64,000 nucleotides of DNA from the NCBI RefSeq assembly GCF_019059575.1, contig NW_024882805.1, positions 62,001 through 126,000 on the forward strand. Direction: 5' to 3'. How positions within the stretch are numbered: the stretch's first letter is position 1; every line of letters starts with the position of its first letter. The notes below the pieces were generated by a model. It saw only the letters and a program-made list of their open reading frames with translations. It was not told the origin of the DNA and searched no databases. This document shows, in pieces, positions 33,919 through 45,122 of the stretch. This stretch comes from Amphibalanus amphitrite (Eukaryota > Arthropoda > Thecostraca > Balanomorpha > Balanidae). A program made the translations under genes and the position numbers.

Positions 33919-34178
33919 GTGAATTAATTAAGGGAGGAAAGACCGGTATTGGATAGACTATTCTTGCCTCTTGGTAAGATAATGTTTAAGTAGGAAGGAA
34001 AGCCCTGATTTAAAGGTTGCATATATTATGTGGTTAATTGTGAATACAAGTACTTTTTATAAACATGTCAGTCCTTAACATTTTTATGGTCCTGAATGTT
34101 CATTTAGAATTATATTTTTAATTTTTTATAATTAATTTGTTATATACCTACTTCGTTTTTTTTTTCTCTCTCTTCAAA
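33919..34178. other. Start of gene B intron
   Basis: The first about 45 bp match the gene A intron (GGTATTGGATAGACTATTCT), then the two diverge near 33965. AT-rich afterwards. Confidence 0.6.
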
Positions 34179-36213
34179 AGGACTCTGGCTCCAAGTATGT
34201 TTTTTTTTCGAATAAACACGTGTCTTAGCGAGCAAAATGGGCAAAAACTAAACCTGAGAAAATCGAATGTCGACTAATTTTAGCATGTGATTTGCTTCCC
34301 AATAATTCAATACGTGCGTTTTGGGATTTTATATATTTGAACAGTGGTGACGTCATGCTGTCAAACTTGTACACATTTCAATGTAACGTTATATAAATAC
34401 CATGGACCCGCTTACTCGATTATAACCTCGGCAACAGTGAAAAAAAGGTTTCCCCCAAATTCGTCGACACTTTGTCCCATCGTACGGACATTTTGGGCAG
34501 GGTATATTGAATTAGGGGGTAGGACCAAGTTAAGTAGGCATGATCTCAGCAATTGTCTTGTTTTTTATGGGGCGGTTTTCATTATCACAATATTATTTTT
34601 GATATCATGAAGTTTGTATATCTCGGTTTTACGAAAAATAGTAGGGCAACAAAGATAAATTTCGCGAAAAAGTAATTTAAGTTGGAAACATCCATTCTGG
34701 TATGCAAAATTCAGTATGAAGCCCAGTATGGTGACCGTCTAGTGTGCTTCCAAGGCTGAGTACCTGATATCAACAGAAGTTGTTTTCTATTTTGCCTTAC
34801 GTTGCTAGGTGGTTGCTAGGGAGCTAAGGATACTCTCTAGTCTCTTGCGCGATCATTTGCACTTATTTTTCCTCATTATATCGACATGTTGCTGTTTCTG
34901 AGAGCTAACTCATGCTAAGAAAAAGGCGGCTTTCTTAAATGTGTATTTAGTGTCGTCCATCACCTATCCGTGCTTCTATCCTCAGGATACTGAAATCCTT
35001 CTCCTCCAAGCCGCAACCCCCCTCCGGGCTGGACAGGCAACTTTATCTCATGCGGGCTGCTCCCTTGGAGCGGCACCGCTGCTCCTGGGGGAGCGCACCC
35101 CGTAGCCGGGTGCAGTGAGTGCTTTGGGGCTGGGTGGCCTGTCCTCTGGACGGGCTCAGCCCCGGCGACTCACTAGGGTGCCTGCCCAGACCAATGTCTC
35201 CCCCTAATTCCTATCATCCTTCCGGCTCTGCAATGGTCTTGTCGACCGAAAGGGCCTAACCCAACAAAACAAACAAACAAACAAACAAATTTAGTGCCGT
35301 AGTATTGACACAGCTCTGCAATTCTGCTTAAATATCTGCCAAATCCTGACTTCCCGGAAAACTGTTGTTGGTGATAGGGATCGAGCCCGTCGATGAAAAG
35401 TAAGACAATATTCAAAGGTATTTCTTGTTGTTCTGTGAAAGAGCAATGCAAAGACTGATGATAGTGCCAGTGTTGAACTTTCCAATGAAGCATTGCAATT
35501 AGTAGTAAGGTTATTATCACCTAAGATATCTTCCATCAAATATTAGGTTTCTGCCATTGTCTTGCTGTAGAACAGGGTTACTTTCATTCTCTTGGGAACA
35601 CGATTTGCCGGTCTCAGATCGAAAAACACATCAAAAAGCGGTAATAGACAATTAAATTTCCCACCTGATAGCATCTCGGGATTTTATGTATCCTGTCTAG
35701 AATTTTCATAAATTAGACGTAAAAATGACCAGTTTCGTCAGATTCCGAATTTTTGCCATTGGGTCTAATGTAAAGCATGGCTTCTTTCAGTCTCTTGGGA
35801 ACACGATTTCCGTACCTCAGATTGAAAAAAAAAAAACACTTCAAATGTCGCAGATAGTAGACGATTTAATCTACAAGATAGCATCTCGCTTTTTTCTGTG
35901 TCTGGTCATGTATCTTCATAAAACCCTCTCAAATATAGTCAATTTAGCATTAAAGTCTATGGATATAGAAGAATTTTTATATCCGACTAGATTTGGGCTA
36001 CCATGTCTGTTGACCGTGTTGACCGGGGGCCGATTTTGGGTGCCTACTGCCACCAGTGACGTCATCATAGTATGTGAATTTTTCAAGACACAATTTCCCA
36101 GTAGGGTGCACAATTTGAAATCGAATATTTTTCGGTAAGAAATTCTTGGCCAGACGCTGAAGCTGCCAAAACTCACGTGAGAGTTTTGATAATGAACTTG
36201 GAGCCAGCGTCCT
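34179..36213. mobile_element. 2-kb TIR element, relative of 907-1394
   Basis: Left end AGGACTCTGGCTCCAAGT and right end ACTTGGAGCCAGCGTCCT are inverted; complementarity extends out through TTCAAA on both sides. Both ends match the element at 907-1394 in inverted orientation. The centre carries two diverged tandem blocks (about 35585-35710 and 35785-35930, both with CTTGGGAACACGATTTSC) and a nested SINE-like insert at 34957-35288. The 137-residue frame at 35725 is not protein-like. Confidence 0.65.
34957..35288 (+). mobile_element. SINE-like retroposon with (CAAA)n tail
   Basis: ATTTAGTGTCGT at 34945-34956 and ATTTAGTGCCGT at 35289-35300 form an 11/12 target duplication. The + strand ends in (CAAA)n after GGGCCTAACCCAACAAAAC. 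No clear pol III box was recognised, so it may be a SINE or the tail of a non-LTR element. A related copy in opposite orientation lies at about 50919-51240. Confidence 0.7.
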
Positions 36214-36535
36214 TTTGAAAAAAAAACGAACTATAGGTAGTTGGAAGTTTGCTGGAAGACGAGCCATTGTAAACTCCTATACTCTGTTCCGTTTCAAGCT
36301 TCCGGCCGAAGTGCCCTGCTGAAAGCAGTGCGTGCTTTCTGTATAGTGTATATCTTAGTATATATAGTGTATATCTTTTAAAGGAAAAGTGCCACCTTCT
36401 TGAAATATGAAGATATCGTTGGTTTTTATTTTGACATTATTATTTTCCATTTTCTTTTCAAAACCGGTGCCAGAAGTGCATAATTCGCTAAAAAGTATTT
36501 CAAACTATTTAACATATTGGTACTATGTTTATACT

Positions 36536-36682
36536 CTCTACCGCAGCTACTGTATGATGTCATAGCAATGACGTCACACTCAAGCCAATCAGCCTTGAGG
36601 AGGATAGACTCGTCGGACTGTAGCGGTTGTAAACAACTTGTCGCCCCGTGTGTCTGCCCGTGGCGCTAGTTATCTGTCGAAG
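36536..36682 (+). promoter_or_regulatory. Promoter-like region with possible untranslated exon
   Basis: ATGACGTCAC (CRE) near 36570 and AGCCAATCAG (CCAAT) near 36585 precede a segment ending CGAAG|GTAAGG with the donor at 36683. The arrangement fits a transcription start followed by a 5' untranslated exon, with an acceptor at 37664. Inferred from motifs only. Confidence 0.4.
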
Positions 36683-37214
36683 GTAAGGGTGAAAGATGGA
36701 TATAATGGCCATGGAACGCTATTTTAGGATTATTGGTGAATAGCAAGAATATAGTTTTGGTGGTTTGAAATTGATTGTCCTCAGTGATTGGCTTGATTCT
36801 CATTTTGCGGCATAAGCGGCTGTTTGGTTACATTGCATTTTTTATGATTGTGTAATTATTATGATTATGTTCCTCCAAAGTAGGCATCACATATCAATCT
36901 CAAAGGCAGATCATCTTCTCTTCATGCCTATAATTTTCTTCAAGAATATTAATAAAAAATATTCCATTTACCCCTGCCTATCATATATCCCATGGAGCTG
37001 CCGGTGGAAGTAGGCATGCAATGTGACCTAGCATTGGCGATGTGGTTAATTAGCTTTAAAGTACTATGGAATGCTAAAGGTCATCATTTAGAATGGTTTT
37101 CAAAACATTCCACTAGGAAATATTCATTGAAACCTGAAAATTACTTACAAAATGTAAATGTATAGCCACGTCTCAAGAGCATTCAGCCGTCTTCTCAGTA
37201 AATATATAATGAAA

Positions 37215-37470
37215 CATAATCTTACCTGACCTAGCCTTACCTACAACCTACAACGTACGGCATTGGTAAAGCTGGCATCACTGTCAGCGTATATTAGTTT
37301 GGTAGGTTGTGGGTAGGTAGGTTGCAGGTCAGTAGGTAAGGTTAGGTTAGGTTAGATTGTTTTTAAGATTCCTTTTATCTACACATTTACCGGTTAGCGC
37401 TGACGGTGACACCAGCTTTACCGATACCCAACCTACCACCTACAACCTACAACCTAAAACCTACATTCAA
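37215..37470. repeat. Foldback with TTAGG-like and CCTACAA repeats
   Basis: GGTAAAGCTGGCATCACTG (near 37266) faces its near-complement at about 37398-37421. Outside and between are (CTACAAC)n-type runs and (GGTTA)n at about 37338-37357, the arthropod telomere unit TTAGG in three copies. Too few units to call telomeric. Confidence 0.5.
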
Positions 37471-37664
37471 TGGTGGCGGGTGGTGATAATTGTTATACCT
37501 ATATGATAATACTGGAGATAAATACCATACAGATTAGCTGGTATCCATGACACCCTTTCTTAAGAAGAAGGTCTTCTATTAAATCATGTCTATTTTATAG
37601 GAATGAAATGATTTTTGTTGTAGTCACATTCCCTACTCTGACCATCATGTCTGATTATTTCCAG

Positions 37665-37738
37665 TTACCACTGACAATGCCCAAAACAAGAACAACAAAG
37701 GCCCAAAGGTGGCTGTTTGGTAGTGCGCAAAGCTGCTG
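37665..37738 (+). CDS. Small coding exon with ATG, unknown protein
   Basis: Acceptor TTATTTCCAG at 37655-37664, ATG at 37677, donor CTG|GTAAGTG at 37739. It would encode MPKTRTTKAQRWLFGSAQSC plus two bases (phase 2). Splice sites and start context are good, but I could not find the continuing exon; the acceptor at 38673 is in a different phase. It may be the N-terminus of a transposon or host protein. Confidence 0.3.
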
Positions 37739-37844
37739 GTAAGTGGCATCAAAGGATAGGATGTTGTTGTTGTTATGGGTTAGGGCGCGTAGCAACTTGG
37801 CTCTTGCGTCCAACATCAAAGGATAGGATGTGCTTTGTTATTTC

Positions 37845-38060
37845 CAGGCACGTAGCCAGGATTTTGCTCAGGGGGGGGGGTCACAGGTTGTGGCCTAGTG
37901 TTGTACCCCTCCAAAAAAGGAAAATTTCTCTGATTAGGCCCACTATTTTGGGGGGGTGTCACAGCTGTTTTTATTTAAAAAAAAATCGCCATCACCGAGG
38001 GGGGAAGGGGCACGAGGGCATGGCTCCCGTGCCCCTCCCCCCTCCTTGGTTACGTCCTTG
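37845..38060. mobile_element. hAT-like MITE with 8-bp target duplication
   Basis: GTTATTTC is duplicated at 37837-37844 and 38061-38068. Termini CAGGCACGTAGCCAGG and, on the complement, CAAGGACGTAACCAAGG form an imperfect TIR. The interior holds G-tracts and C-tracts near each end. Length 216 bp; non-autonomous. Confidence 0.75.
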
Positions 38061-38068
38061 GTTATTTC

Positions 38069-38490
38069 TGAGAGTTTGGATATCACAAAGCTTTAGATAT
38101 AAATTAGAATGTAATAAGAAGCTTACAGCATTGCACCTTTCCAGACACTGATAATTCATTTGCCTTTATTGTTTCAAAAGTCAATTTTCAACACAAAAAA
38201 AGTTGAAATTATTAACTCAAATAATTGCAAATATATACTTTGGTAATTTGCCTTTCGCATCACTATCAACAAAATAATCAAGGGTGACTAAATATGAAAT
38301 GTTCCTGCATGATCTTCATCGTGAACAATTGTCAAGGTATGATGTTTGCGTGTTGAAATGTTATAAAGAACTTATGTCATAAAAACACAACTTGTAAAAT
38401 TGTGTCTTTCCATATTATTCTGCAAGTAAGCCTTGGAAGGAAGAGACACTATTCCGTCCTACAGAAGCCATTTAGAAATGTGTGACATGT
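38069..38490. other. AT-rich intronic sequence, no feature
   Basis: No coding frame or repeat supported. Confidence 0.4.
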
Positions 38491-38673
38491 TCAGCACTTT
38501 GAGTCAGTCGGTGCCCGGACCTCAGTCGGCTGTATGACCGTCTCCTCGTCCTCTTTTGTCGGCTCCGCCCCGTGCTGTTCTATAAGGGTGTCTGACCCGC
38601 TGCCGCTATCCCCACTGTGAGGTCTGACCCGCCGCGCGCTGTCACCACTGTCGGCCCTCTGTGTGCGCGGCAG

Positions 38674-39440
38674 GTGGTGGTGGACGTCTCTGCCCTGACG
38701 CGCGGCGTGCGTCTGCTCAGTGTGGAGGTGCCGCTGACAGCGGTGCCGGCCGGACCGGCTGCCTCTCCGGCGGCCGACATTGAGCGCGGCACGTGTCCGC
38801 CGCCGTTCGGGCCGCTGCAGCTGCTGCAGTCGGCGGCGCAGCTGTCCGTCTCCGTGTCGCTGGCCGTGCCGCTGGACCTGCTGCCGCGGCCGGCGCCGGC
38901 GCGCTGCGCCTACGGCCGCCTGCTGGCCGTCGTCTCGCAGCGCGGCCTGCAGCGCAGCGGCGTGCTGCAGCTCATCCAGCAGCTCAACGAGCCGCCCAGC
39001 CCGGCGGCGGCCGAGGGCGCCGCGCCGCGCCGGCCCGGCGACGTCAGCACACCTGGCATCAGCGGCTTCTGCCTGGCCGACCGTCAGCTGCACCTGCTGT
39101 TCGCCGAGGGGCGCGCCGACGCCGAGCTGGAACAGACGGCGGCCGCGCCGCGCGCTCTGCCGCGCCGCGACGCTCGACTCTGCCACCACTCGGGCCTACT
39201 GTTTAGTGTTTAGGGAGCGCCTGTACCCGCGCCAGCCGGCCGCGTTCCGCGTGTTCGAGGACCGCCCGCTACGCGCCCAGCTGCTCGACACCCGCCTCTA
39301 CACGTTACAGAAACAGGAGCCGGCGCGCGCCGTCCGCGCCATCAGAGAGTGCTTCCGCACGCAGTGGCTGTCGGAAAATGAACCTGCTTCCCAACGAGGC
39401 CGGCCTGCAACAACTGCTGGCCGGCTGTTGGCCGAAAAAA
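38674..39440 (+). pseudogene. GC-rich decayed coding segment, protein family uncertain
   Basis: A sharply GC-rich island. After an acceptor-like GCGCGGCAG (38665-38673) one frame reads VVVDVSALTRGVRLLSVEVP ... GISGFCLADRQLHLLFAEG to a TAG near 39213. The sense then continues in the next frame as RERLYPRQPAAFRVFEDRPL to about residue IRECFRTQWL, and a third shift is needed for NLLPNEAGLQQLLAGCWP near 39379. At least two frameshifts mean a pseudogene, a captured fragment, or sequence errors. The RLY-containing block faintly recalls the DUF4550/CFAP92 ciliary family from memory, at low certainty. Opposite-strand and third-frame Ala/Arg-rich frames are composition artefacts. Confidence 0.4.
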
Positions 39441-39520
39441 AAACGCCTTCAACCGGATGTCAGTTGTCAAATCAACGCGTATTAATGCATTCACTAGGAT
39501 GGGCTTACGTAAAGCTGTAG

Positions 39521-40884
39521 AATTGCAAATATATAATGGCACTGTTTTTGATCCGTTCGGTATGCATTGGTATCATATGATCTCTCATTCACAGACGATC
39601 AGCTGCGAAGACCCAGATCCGTAGTAGAGGGCTCATCGAGTCCGGGTCCAGCTCCCCGTACTTCCTCCACTTTGGAAACACCGCAGCGCAGATCACAGTT
39701 ATACATAATATTTAGTTTTCATTCACTTCATAACCGAAGGTTGTTTGATAGGTGATATGCTGCTTGAGTTGCACCCCGGTATATCAATACGAAGCTTCCG
39801 TCCCTGCCACATACCAGTGAAGGAGGCGGCGGCGGCGGCGGCGGCCGGGGCCGGGCTGCCCTGCCCACCGACACAGTCTGTGAAATGCCCCAACAAACTT
39901 TAAAATTCAACAGGCTTCATAAATGTTTTTTTGCACCATATTTTCTCGCGTATATGAAAGCTCTAAAATGTACAATATTCCTTTCAGCCACAAGCGATAT
40001 AAAAGCTCTACAAAACGTCATGTCTCTGTGTGCAAGAAAGACACATATATTGTGTATAATCGAGCGTACATGATCTGCAGCGCTGCGGAGGGCTGCTCGG
40101 TTGCCGCTTTTTACCAGTCGGCTCTAGGTCGGACATATGGGTAAACAAAATGGAATAGTAATATTAAACAATGCTACCTGCTGATGCTACTGGGCCTCTC
40201 ATTGGTGAAGAACTGGCAGCCAGCCAGCGTGTTTTTGTGAGAACTGTTTTAACAGCAGCAACCGAACGGCTCTCGGGCCAGCGACCAGTGAGCGTAGACA
40301 GCACAGCGCTCCGTTAGGCACCGGCGGGCAAGCACGCATTAGCTGTGGACGGACCGGCCGCCCGAACATATTTGTCGGTATCGAAAGTATCGTGAACCAA
40401 ATGACTGCTAGCGAAAAAAGGACTGCCTCTCGTATCCATGAAAACATGTGTTCTACAAAAGTACATAATTGCTTAGTTGTCGCCAGTCACTCATTGCACC
40501 ATGGCGTCAGTGTGGGGCCGCGCCCCGAATCATCTCAATCGCCAGGCAAAGCATCTCAATCGACAGGCACATGGTAGTCCAGCTACGAATCCGAGCCGCG
40601 GCATCCCGTCTATGTATCTACATTACACCACAATCGAACACTGTCGGGCCACCCGAGACAGCAGTCTCCAATGTAACATCAAAACCCGCCACTCGTCTAA
40701 TATCAGAAAAATGAGCATTGAGTACCTACCGAATATCGACTACAGAAGATTACAATGGGGTGCAGATCTAGCAAGAGTGTCGCGGTTCGTCTCGGCACGG
40801 CTTACAGGCCGCCGAGCCCGCGCAGGTGACCGCCAGCTCCACCTGTTCCACCTCCGGCGCGGAAGCTCGATCACAAGACTGACC
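39521..40884. other. Intron-like sequence, no firm feature
   Basis: A (GGC)n run of about eight units lies at 39824-39845. A short tandem CATCTCAATCG(C/A)CAGGCA repeat is near 40530-40570. The open frame at 40477-41178 is not protein-like. Confidence 0.35.
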
Positions 40885-40929
40885 TCAGTCGGCGCTCTGT
40901 GCTCGGCACAGGGCGACCGGGTCAGGAGC

Positions 40930-41126
40930 GGGCCGCTGCCGCCAGGGCCGCGGCCACCAGCCACGCGGCAGCGCCCGCGCACCGGCCGCCACCACCCTCT
41001 CAGCCCAGATGCGCGCCACGGCGTCATTGGGGCTTCCGTGAGCAGGATCGAACCAGAGCTGCATGCACGGCTCCGTATCCGCCGTGAACTTCCACGAGTG
41101 ATCCCACACCTGAAAAAGGCGCACGG
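40930..41126 (-). CDS. Exon-like segment on the minus strand, unknown protein
   Basis: Reading the minus strand, a pyrimidine stretch and CTTTTTCAG precede GTGTGGGATCACTCG (coding start near 41111), encoding VWDHSWKFTADTEPCMQLWF then DPAHGSPNDAVARIWAERV. The composition looks like a real protein and it lies in a GC-rich patch. No partner exon or donor was identified and the family is unknown. Confidence 0.25.
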
Positions 41127-41234
41127 TTTGCGTCACAGCTCGGCTCACTTTCACAGTCCACGCACCGGCAGCAATTAAGGGCTACTTAGATAGTGTGCTA
41201 ATAGAGCGCAATCACTTAGCTTAATCCATATAGT

Positions 41235-42334
41235 CAACCATGAATTGCTAATTACGAGCGAGCGAGCGAAGCGAAGTCTTTACAATATCACGGAAAAAGC
41301 TCAGTATGAGCGGCCCGACCCGGCCCGGCCTGTAACGCTTTTGAGAGGCTTATATCTCAGCAACCGCTGGACCGATTGGCCTGCGGTCTTTTTTTTTTTG
41401 TTGGCTAGCCCTATTCCCTCTACCCCATAATTGACTACTCTTGATACATTACAGGGACCGTCGTGGCACGTGCCACGTGAAAAGTCAAGGGTGTTATTTG
41501 TCAAAAGTTGCAAAAGAAGTGATTTTGAGAGGCTCATCTCAGCAGCCGCTTGGGCGGTCTTGCGGTAAATTTTGTAGGGTAGCTGCACCCCTTCAACCAA
41601 AGGTCGGATGCTCTTGATCTATGTGAGTGACCCCCACTGCACGTGCAAAATGCAAAAAGAAGAGGTGCCGATTTTGTTCCCATTTCAATAACTCTGTAAT
41701 TACTGGGGCGATTTAGCTGAAACTTGGCATACAGGTAGGCAGTAGGCACCCACCAGGCAATGCATTCCCATATGTTGCGGTTAGGGTGCTACTGCTTAGT
41801 GTATTATGTGTAAAATAAAGGACGCTTGAATCTTACCTGAGTGATGTCCATTTCTTGATCACTTTCATCTGTGGGTGACCGAGCAGCGACAGCAACCCAA
41901 GGCGTATACGGAATCTGTAAAAAATCAGCACACCGTTACCACATGTCTTAATAAAACTTACCTATAGGGAGGTAGCATAAAATACAGATCAAAACAATAA
42001 CATACAAACATACAGATATTCGGTTAGGTTGAAATGGCTAAAAAATATAAAAAATAAGGGCAAGGTACTAGGGCTGTAAAGCTGTAAGGGCTCGGTACTA
42101 GTAATAATTTTTGGCTAAAAATATCACAAATAAAGACTCTGCACTAAAGCTGTAATGTCTGGTACTAGGAATAACTTTAGAGTGAAGTGTTACAAAAACA
42201 ATATTCAAAGTCTTTTGATAACTTTGCAGGCATTTTCATCACTTTTAAAAAATAACTTACATTCTGATCCGGCACAGCACTGTTCTTTAGACGCAAACGT
42301 TTTTGACTGTGCTTATCATGGTGCGCACTTCTTG
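41235..42334. other. Diverged tandem blocks, no gene
   Basis: TTTTGAGAGGCT followed by ATCTCAGCARCCGCT recurs at about 41338 and 41523, marking two diverged units of roughly 185 bp. The rest, AT-rich, holds no supported feature. Confidence 0.45.
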
Positions 42335-42338
42335 TTAA

Positions 42339-45118
42339 AGGGACCATCCCACCTTAACATTAGTTTTGAGTTGAGATAGCCAAGTTTGCGGCCAGGCTCA
42401 GAAACCACCATTTATCCTGGTTGCAACCCCCGCAGCTTTATGGTGTTCAAGAAATTTCTTCCCTTTACTTGCAGGGTGGGACCAGCTTAGTCCCTATCTC
42501 TTAACCATTAGCGGTTTGTTGATGACGTCAGCAGTCATTTCAACGCCCGCCATTCCTTGAACCCGAGTTTTGCTGACCTTGAGCTCCCTTTTTTATCAAC
42601 GTGAAATCCGCCGTCGGCGCTGAGAAAGCCTATTGCTTTTCATTTTAATTTGAATATTAGAAGATACCCACCACTGGAACTTGGACTGATATTATACCAA
42701 GGCCGAAGATGATCAAGCTGCCTGCTATATCTGGAGCTTGGTGTTCAACTTCAACATTGAATGAAAAACAAAATATCAAAGCAAACTGGATATGGTACTG
42801 CAAGTTTAAGTCCAAAGAAATTTGAAGAGCTGACAATTGACATTAATTCTTTTCCCGCAAGGTTTCCATAGGAGATCACACCATGAAGAAATATTTTTGA
42901 TGTTAACAGTTGAAAGGGGATTGATCTTCCAGTTTTGACGAAAGACGCTGCTGACTGTCTTTGGAAAAGGATGTCGGCATGAGGTGCAATTGTGCTTGTG
43001 AAGTGGTTATAACTGGTCTTTTCACAGTGTTAAATTAAATGTGCCATTGCAGCCAAGTGTGTTATCATGTAAGGTAAAATCAAAACTACAATGTTGGTTT
43101 TACGAGCATTGAGAAGGCTGGTAGGTAACACCTGCCTGTGCTCGTAAATCATGCTGCCAAAGTATTCTAAATTAATTTTATCATACACTTTTGTTGTCCA
43201 GAATGGTTGCACTATTGTTTGGCATCATATTATTCCATGTACATATGGTAGTGTTAAGTCCGACCAACATGTTACCAGATTTGAAGCTGTTACGTTACCT
43301 AAGTACCTACCTGTTTTTTTACTGGCGTGGTGAATGTCACCTGGATTTTGTTTTGAGGTGCAGACCTAGTAACTCTGACTACATGGGTTTGAACTTTGAA
43401 GCTATTATCTATTCTGTTTTTACTGGCCTGGTGAATGGCGACTGATGTTGTCCGTGGATGGCACTGAAACAAATTTTGAGTGTCAACTGCCATGTACAGT
43501 GTTTTAATACAATGCTGAGGGCTGAAAGTTGTCTTGTTTAGAGTGGTGAAAGTTCAGGATATGCCAGCCACCATGGTGGGTCAGAGTTAATGTGTTGCAG
43601 TCAGTTCGGCTTCGGCAAGCACACGGATGGGCATACGCATCAAGACCTGCTCTGCCATACTTTCAGCCAATTTTACCTAGGCAAGTCTTTTTTTCTGCCA
43701 AAAGCTATGACATTGTGAATTTCAGTGCTGTGGCCTGTGTGTAGCTTTCAGGAAAGCAATTCTAAATAAAGCTCTGATAAAGTGCATGAAATCAGCAATG
43801 CAGCCCTCTATTACATTTTCTACAACATCTTACTTGTTCCTTGCATGGAGAGAAAAATGCAATGTTATGAATTCGTTTATTCACATAATTTGACAAGCAT
43901 GCAGTTACCTGCTACTATCACTGCACAAAACAGAGCAGAAAACATCAGTTAATCAAACACAAGACACAACAGAAGTTTACAACATAGGCCTGCCGAACCT
44001 GCTTCCTCCCACCACAGTTGATGCCATTTCCTAGCCTGGCTTGATGTGAGCACTGAATAGCTGCTTTGTCTAATTACAGCTCACTACCATTCAACTTAAA
44101 CTACTCTCTTTAAAGTAAGAGTGAGAGCGTTCAGTGTTCATAGCAGCTCGACAGACGACAGACAACAAACATCTTGACAAACCAACCAGTATTTGATTTG
44201 GCTAATGATTTATGTGCCTGTTGTATCATGGCCAAACTACTTTAACAGCAATAATCCCTGTTTCATCTTGATCTTGCTTTTAATTCCATTTGAACTCAGA
44301 TCTTGAAACAATCATCTGAAGTGATATCAGATACTGGCTTCTGTTTCTCTTGAAAGCAAGTTAAAACAACAATGATAAACTAAGGCAGGAGATGTGAGTT
44401 GTGGCAGTAGATTTTTGATTCAACATATGTCAACCTTATATTGCTTGAGACCTCTGTGACAGACAAACAAATATTTATAGTTTTTTGATAGTTTGGATTC
44501 TTGGCTTGATTTAGCAGATCAGCTGTCAAGTGTGAACCTTGACTTTGAAATCACATAAATGTCATGGTACCCGAACGAATCCTCGCATGACATTTCTTCG
44601 TCCGCATTTCTTCGTCTACAAATCTTCGTCGGTGCATTTATTTGTCCATCAATGCTTACTCTTGCATATATTTGCGTTGAAGAAGAAATGCGAGCCGATT
44701 TTCATATACACTGATGAGTGATGCGAGACAAAGTAATGCGATACGAATAAATACCCTGACGAAGATTTGCAGACGAAGAATTGCGATACGAAAAAATGCC
44801 ATAAGAAGAATTGTCCTGGAATCCTTCGTTGGCCATCATATATTGACCTTGATAAGATAAACGCATCATTCGCGCAATATTTGTCGCACTTTGATACCAA
44901 ATTATTGCTTCCAAATGCCGACGTAAAGAAAACCTTTATGTGACGTCATAGAAACAGCGGAGTTCCCAAAAAGTAAACAAAAATAAAAGTCTTATATCTC
45001 GAAAACGGTTAAATATTTTCCGGTAAAATTTGGTAGATGTTCATTTTCGCTCTTTGTGATTCACGCTACATCACTTTTATGCCAATTCATTAACTTTTTT
45101 GAAGGTGGGAGGGTCCCT
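42339..45118. mobile_element. TTAA TIR element, tandem copy 1
   Basis: Termini AGGGACCATCCCACCTT and, on the complement, AGGGACCCTCCCACCTT form the TIR; TTAA lies at 42335-42338 and 45119-45122. Length 2,780 bp, no transposase frame. A CTTCGTC-rich foldback lies at about 44574-44830. TTAA with AGGG/CCCT ends fits Kolobok- or piggyBac-type targets; the superfamily is not settled. It appears identical to copy 2 throughout. Confidence 0.85.
44574..44830. repeat. CTTCGTC foldback (also at 47358-47614)
   Basis: Repeated TTTCTTCGTC/GCAAATCTTCGTC phrases in the first half face complementary GACGAAGA/TGCGATACGAA phrases in the second half, giving an imperfect hairpin. The second tandem element carries the same. 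Confidence 0.6.
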
Positions 45119-45122
45119 TTAA

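Noticed and set aside
35725-36138. 137-residue frame as a gene
   Set aside because: It spans diverged tandem blocks and the TIR end of a DNA element and has no domain-like composition.
37338-37357. TTAGG repeats as an interstitial telomere
   Set aside because: Only about three units within a related CCTAC/GGTAGG-rich stretch; too few.
38491-39206. Ala/Arg-rich frames in the GC-rich island on both strands
   Set aside because: GC-rich sequence keeps all frames open; only the frame reading VVVDVSALTRG has protein-like composition.
40477-41178. 233-residue + strand frame
   Set aside because: Low-information composition overlapping a more protein-like minus-strand segment; no domain.
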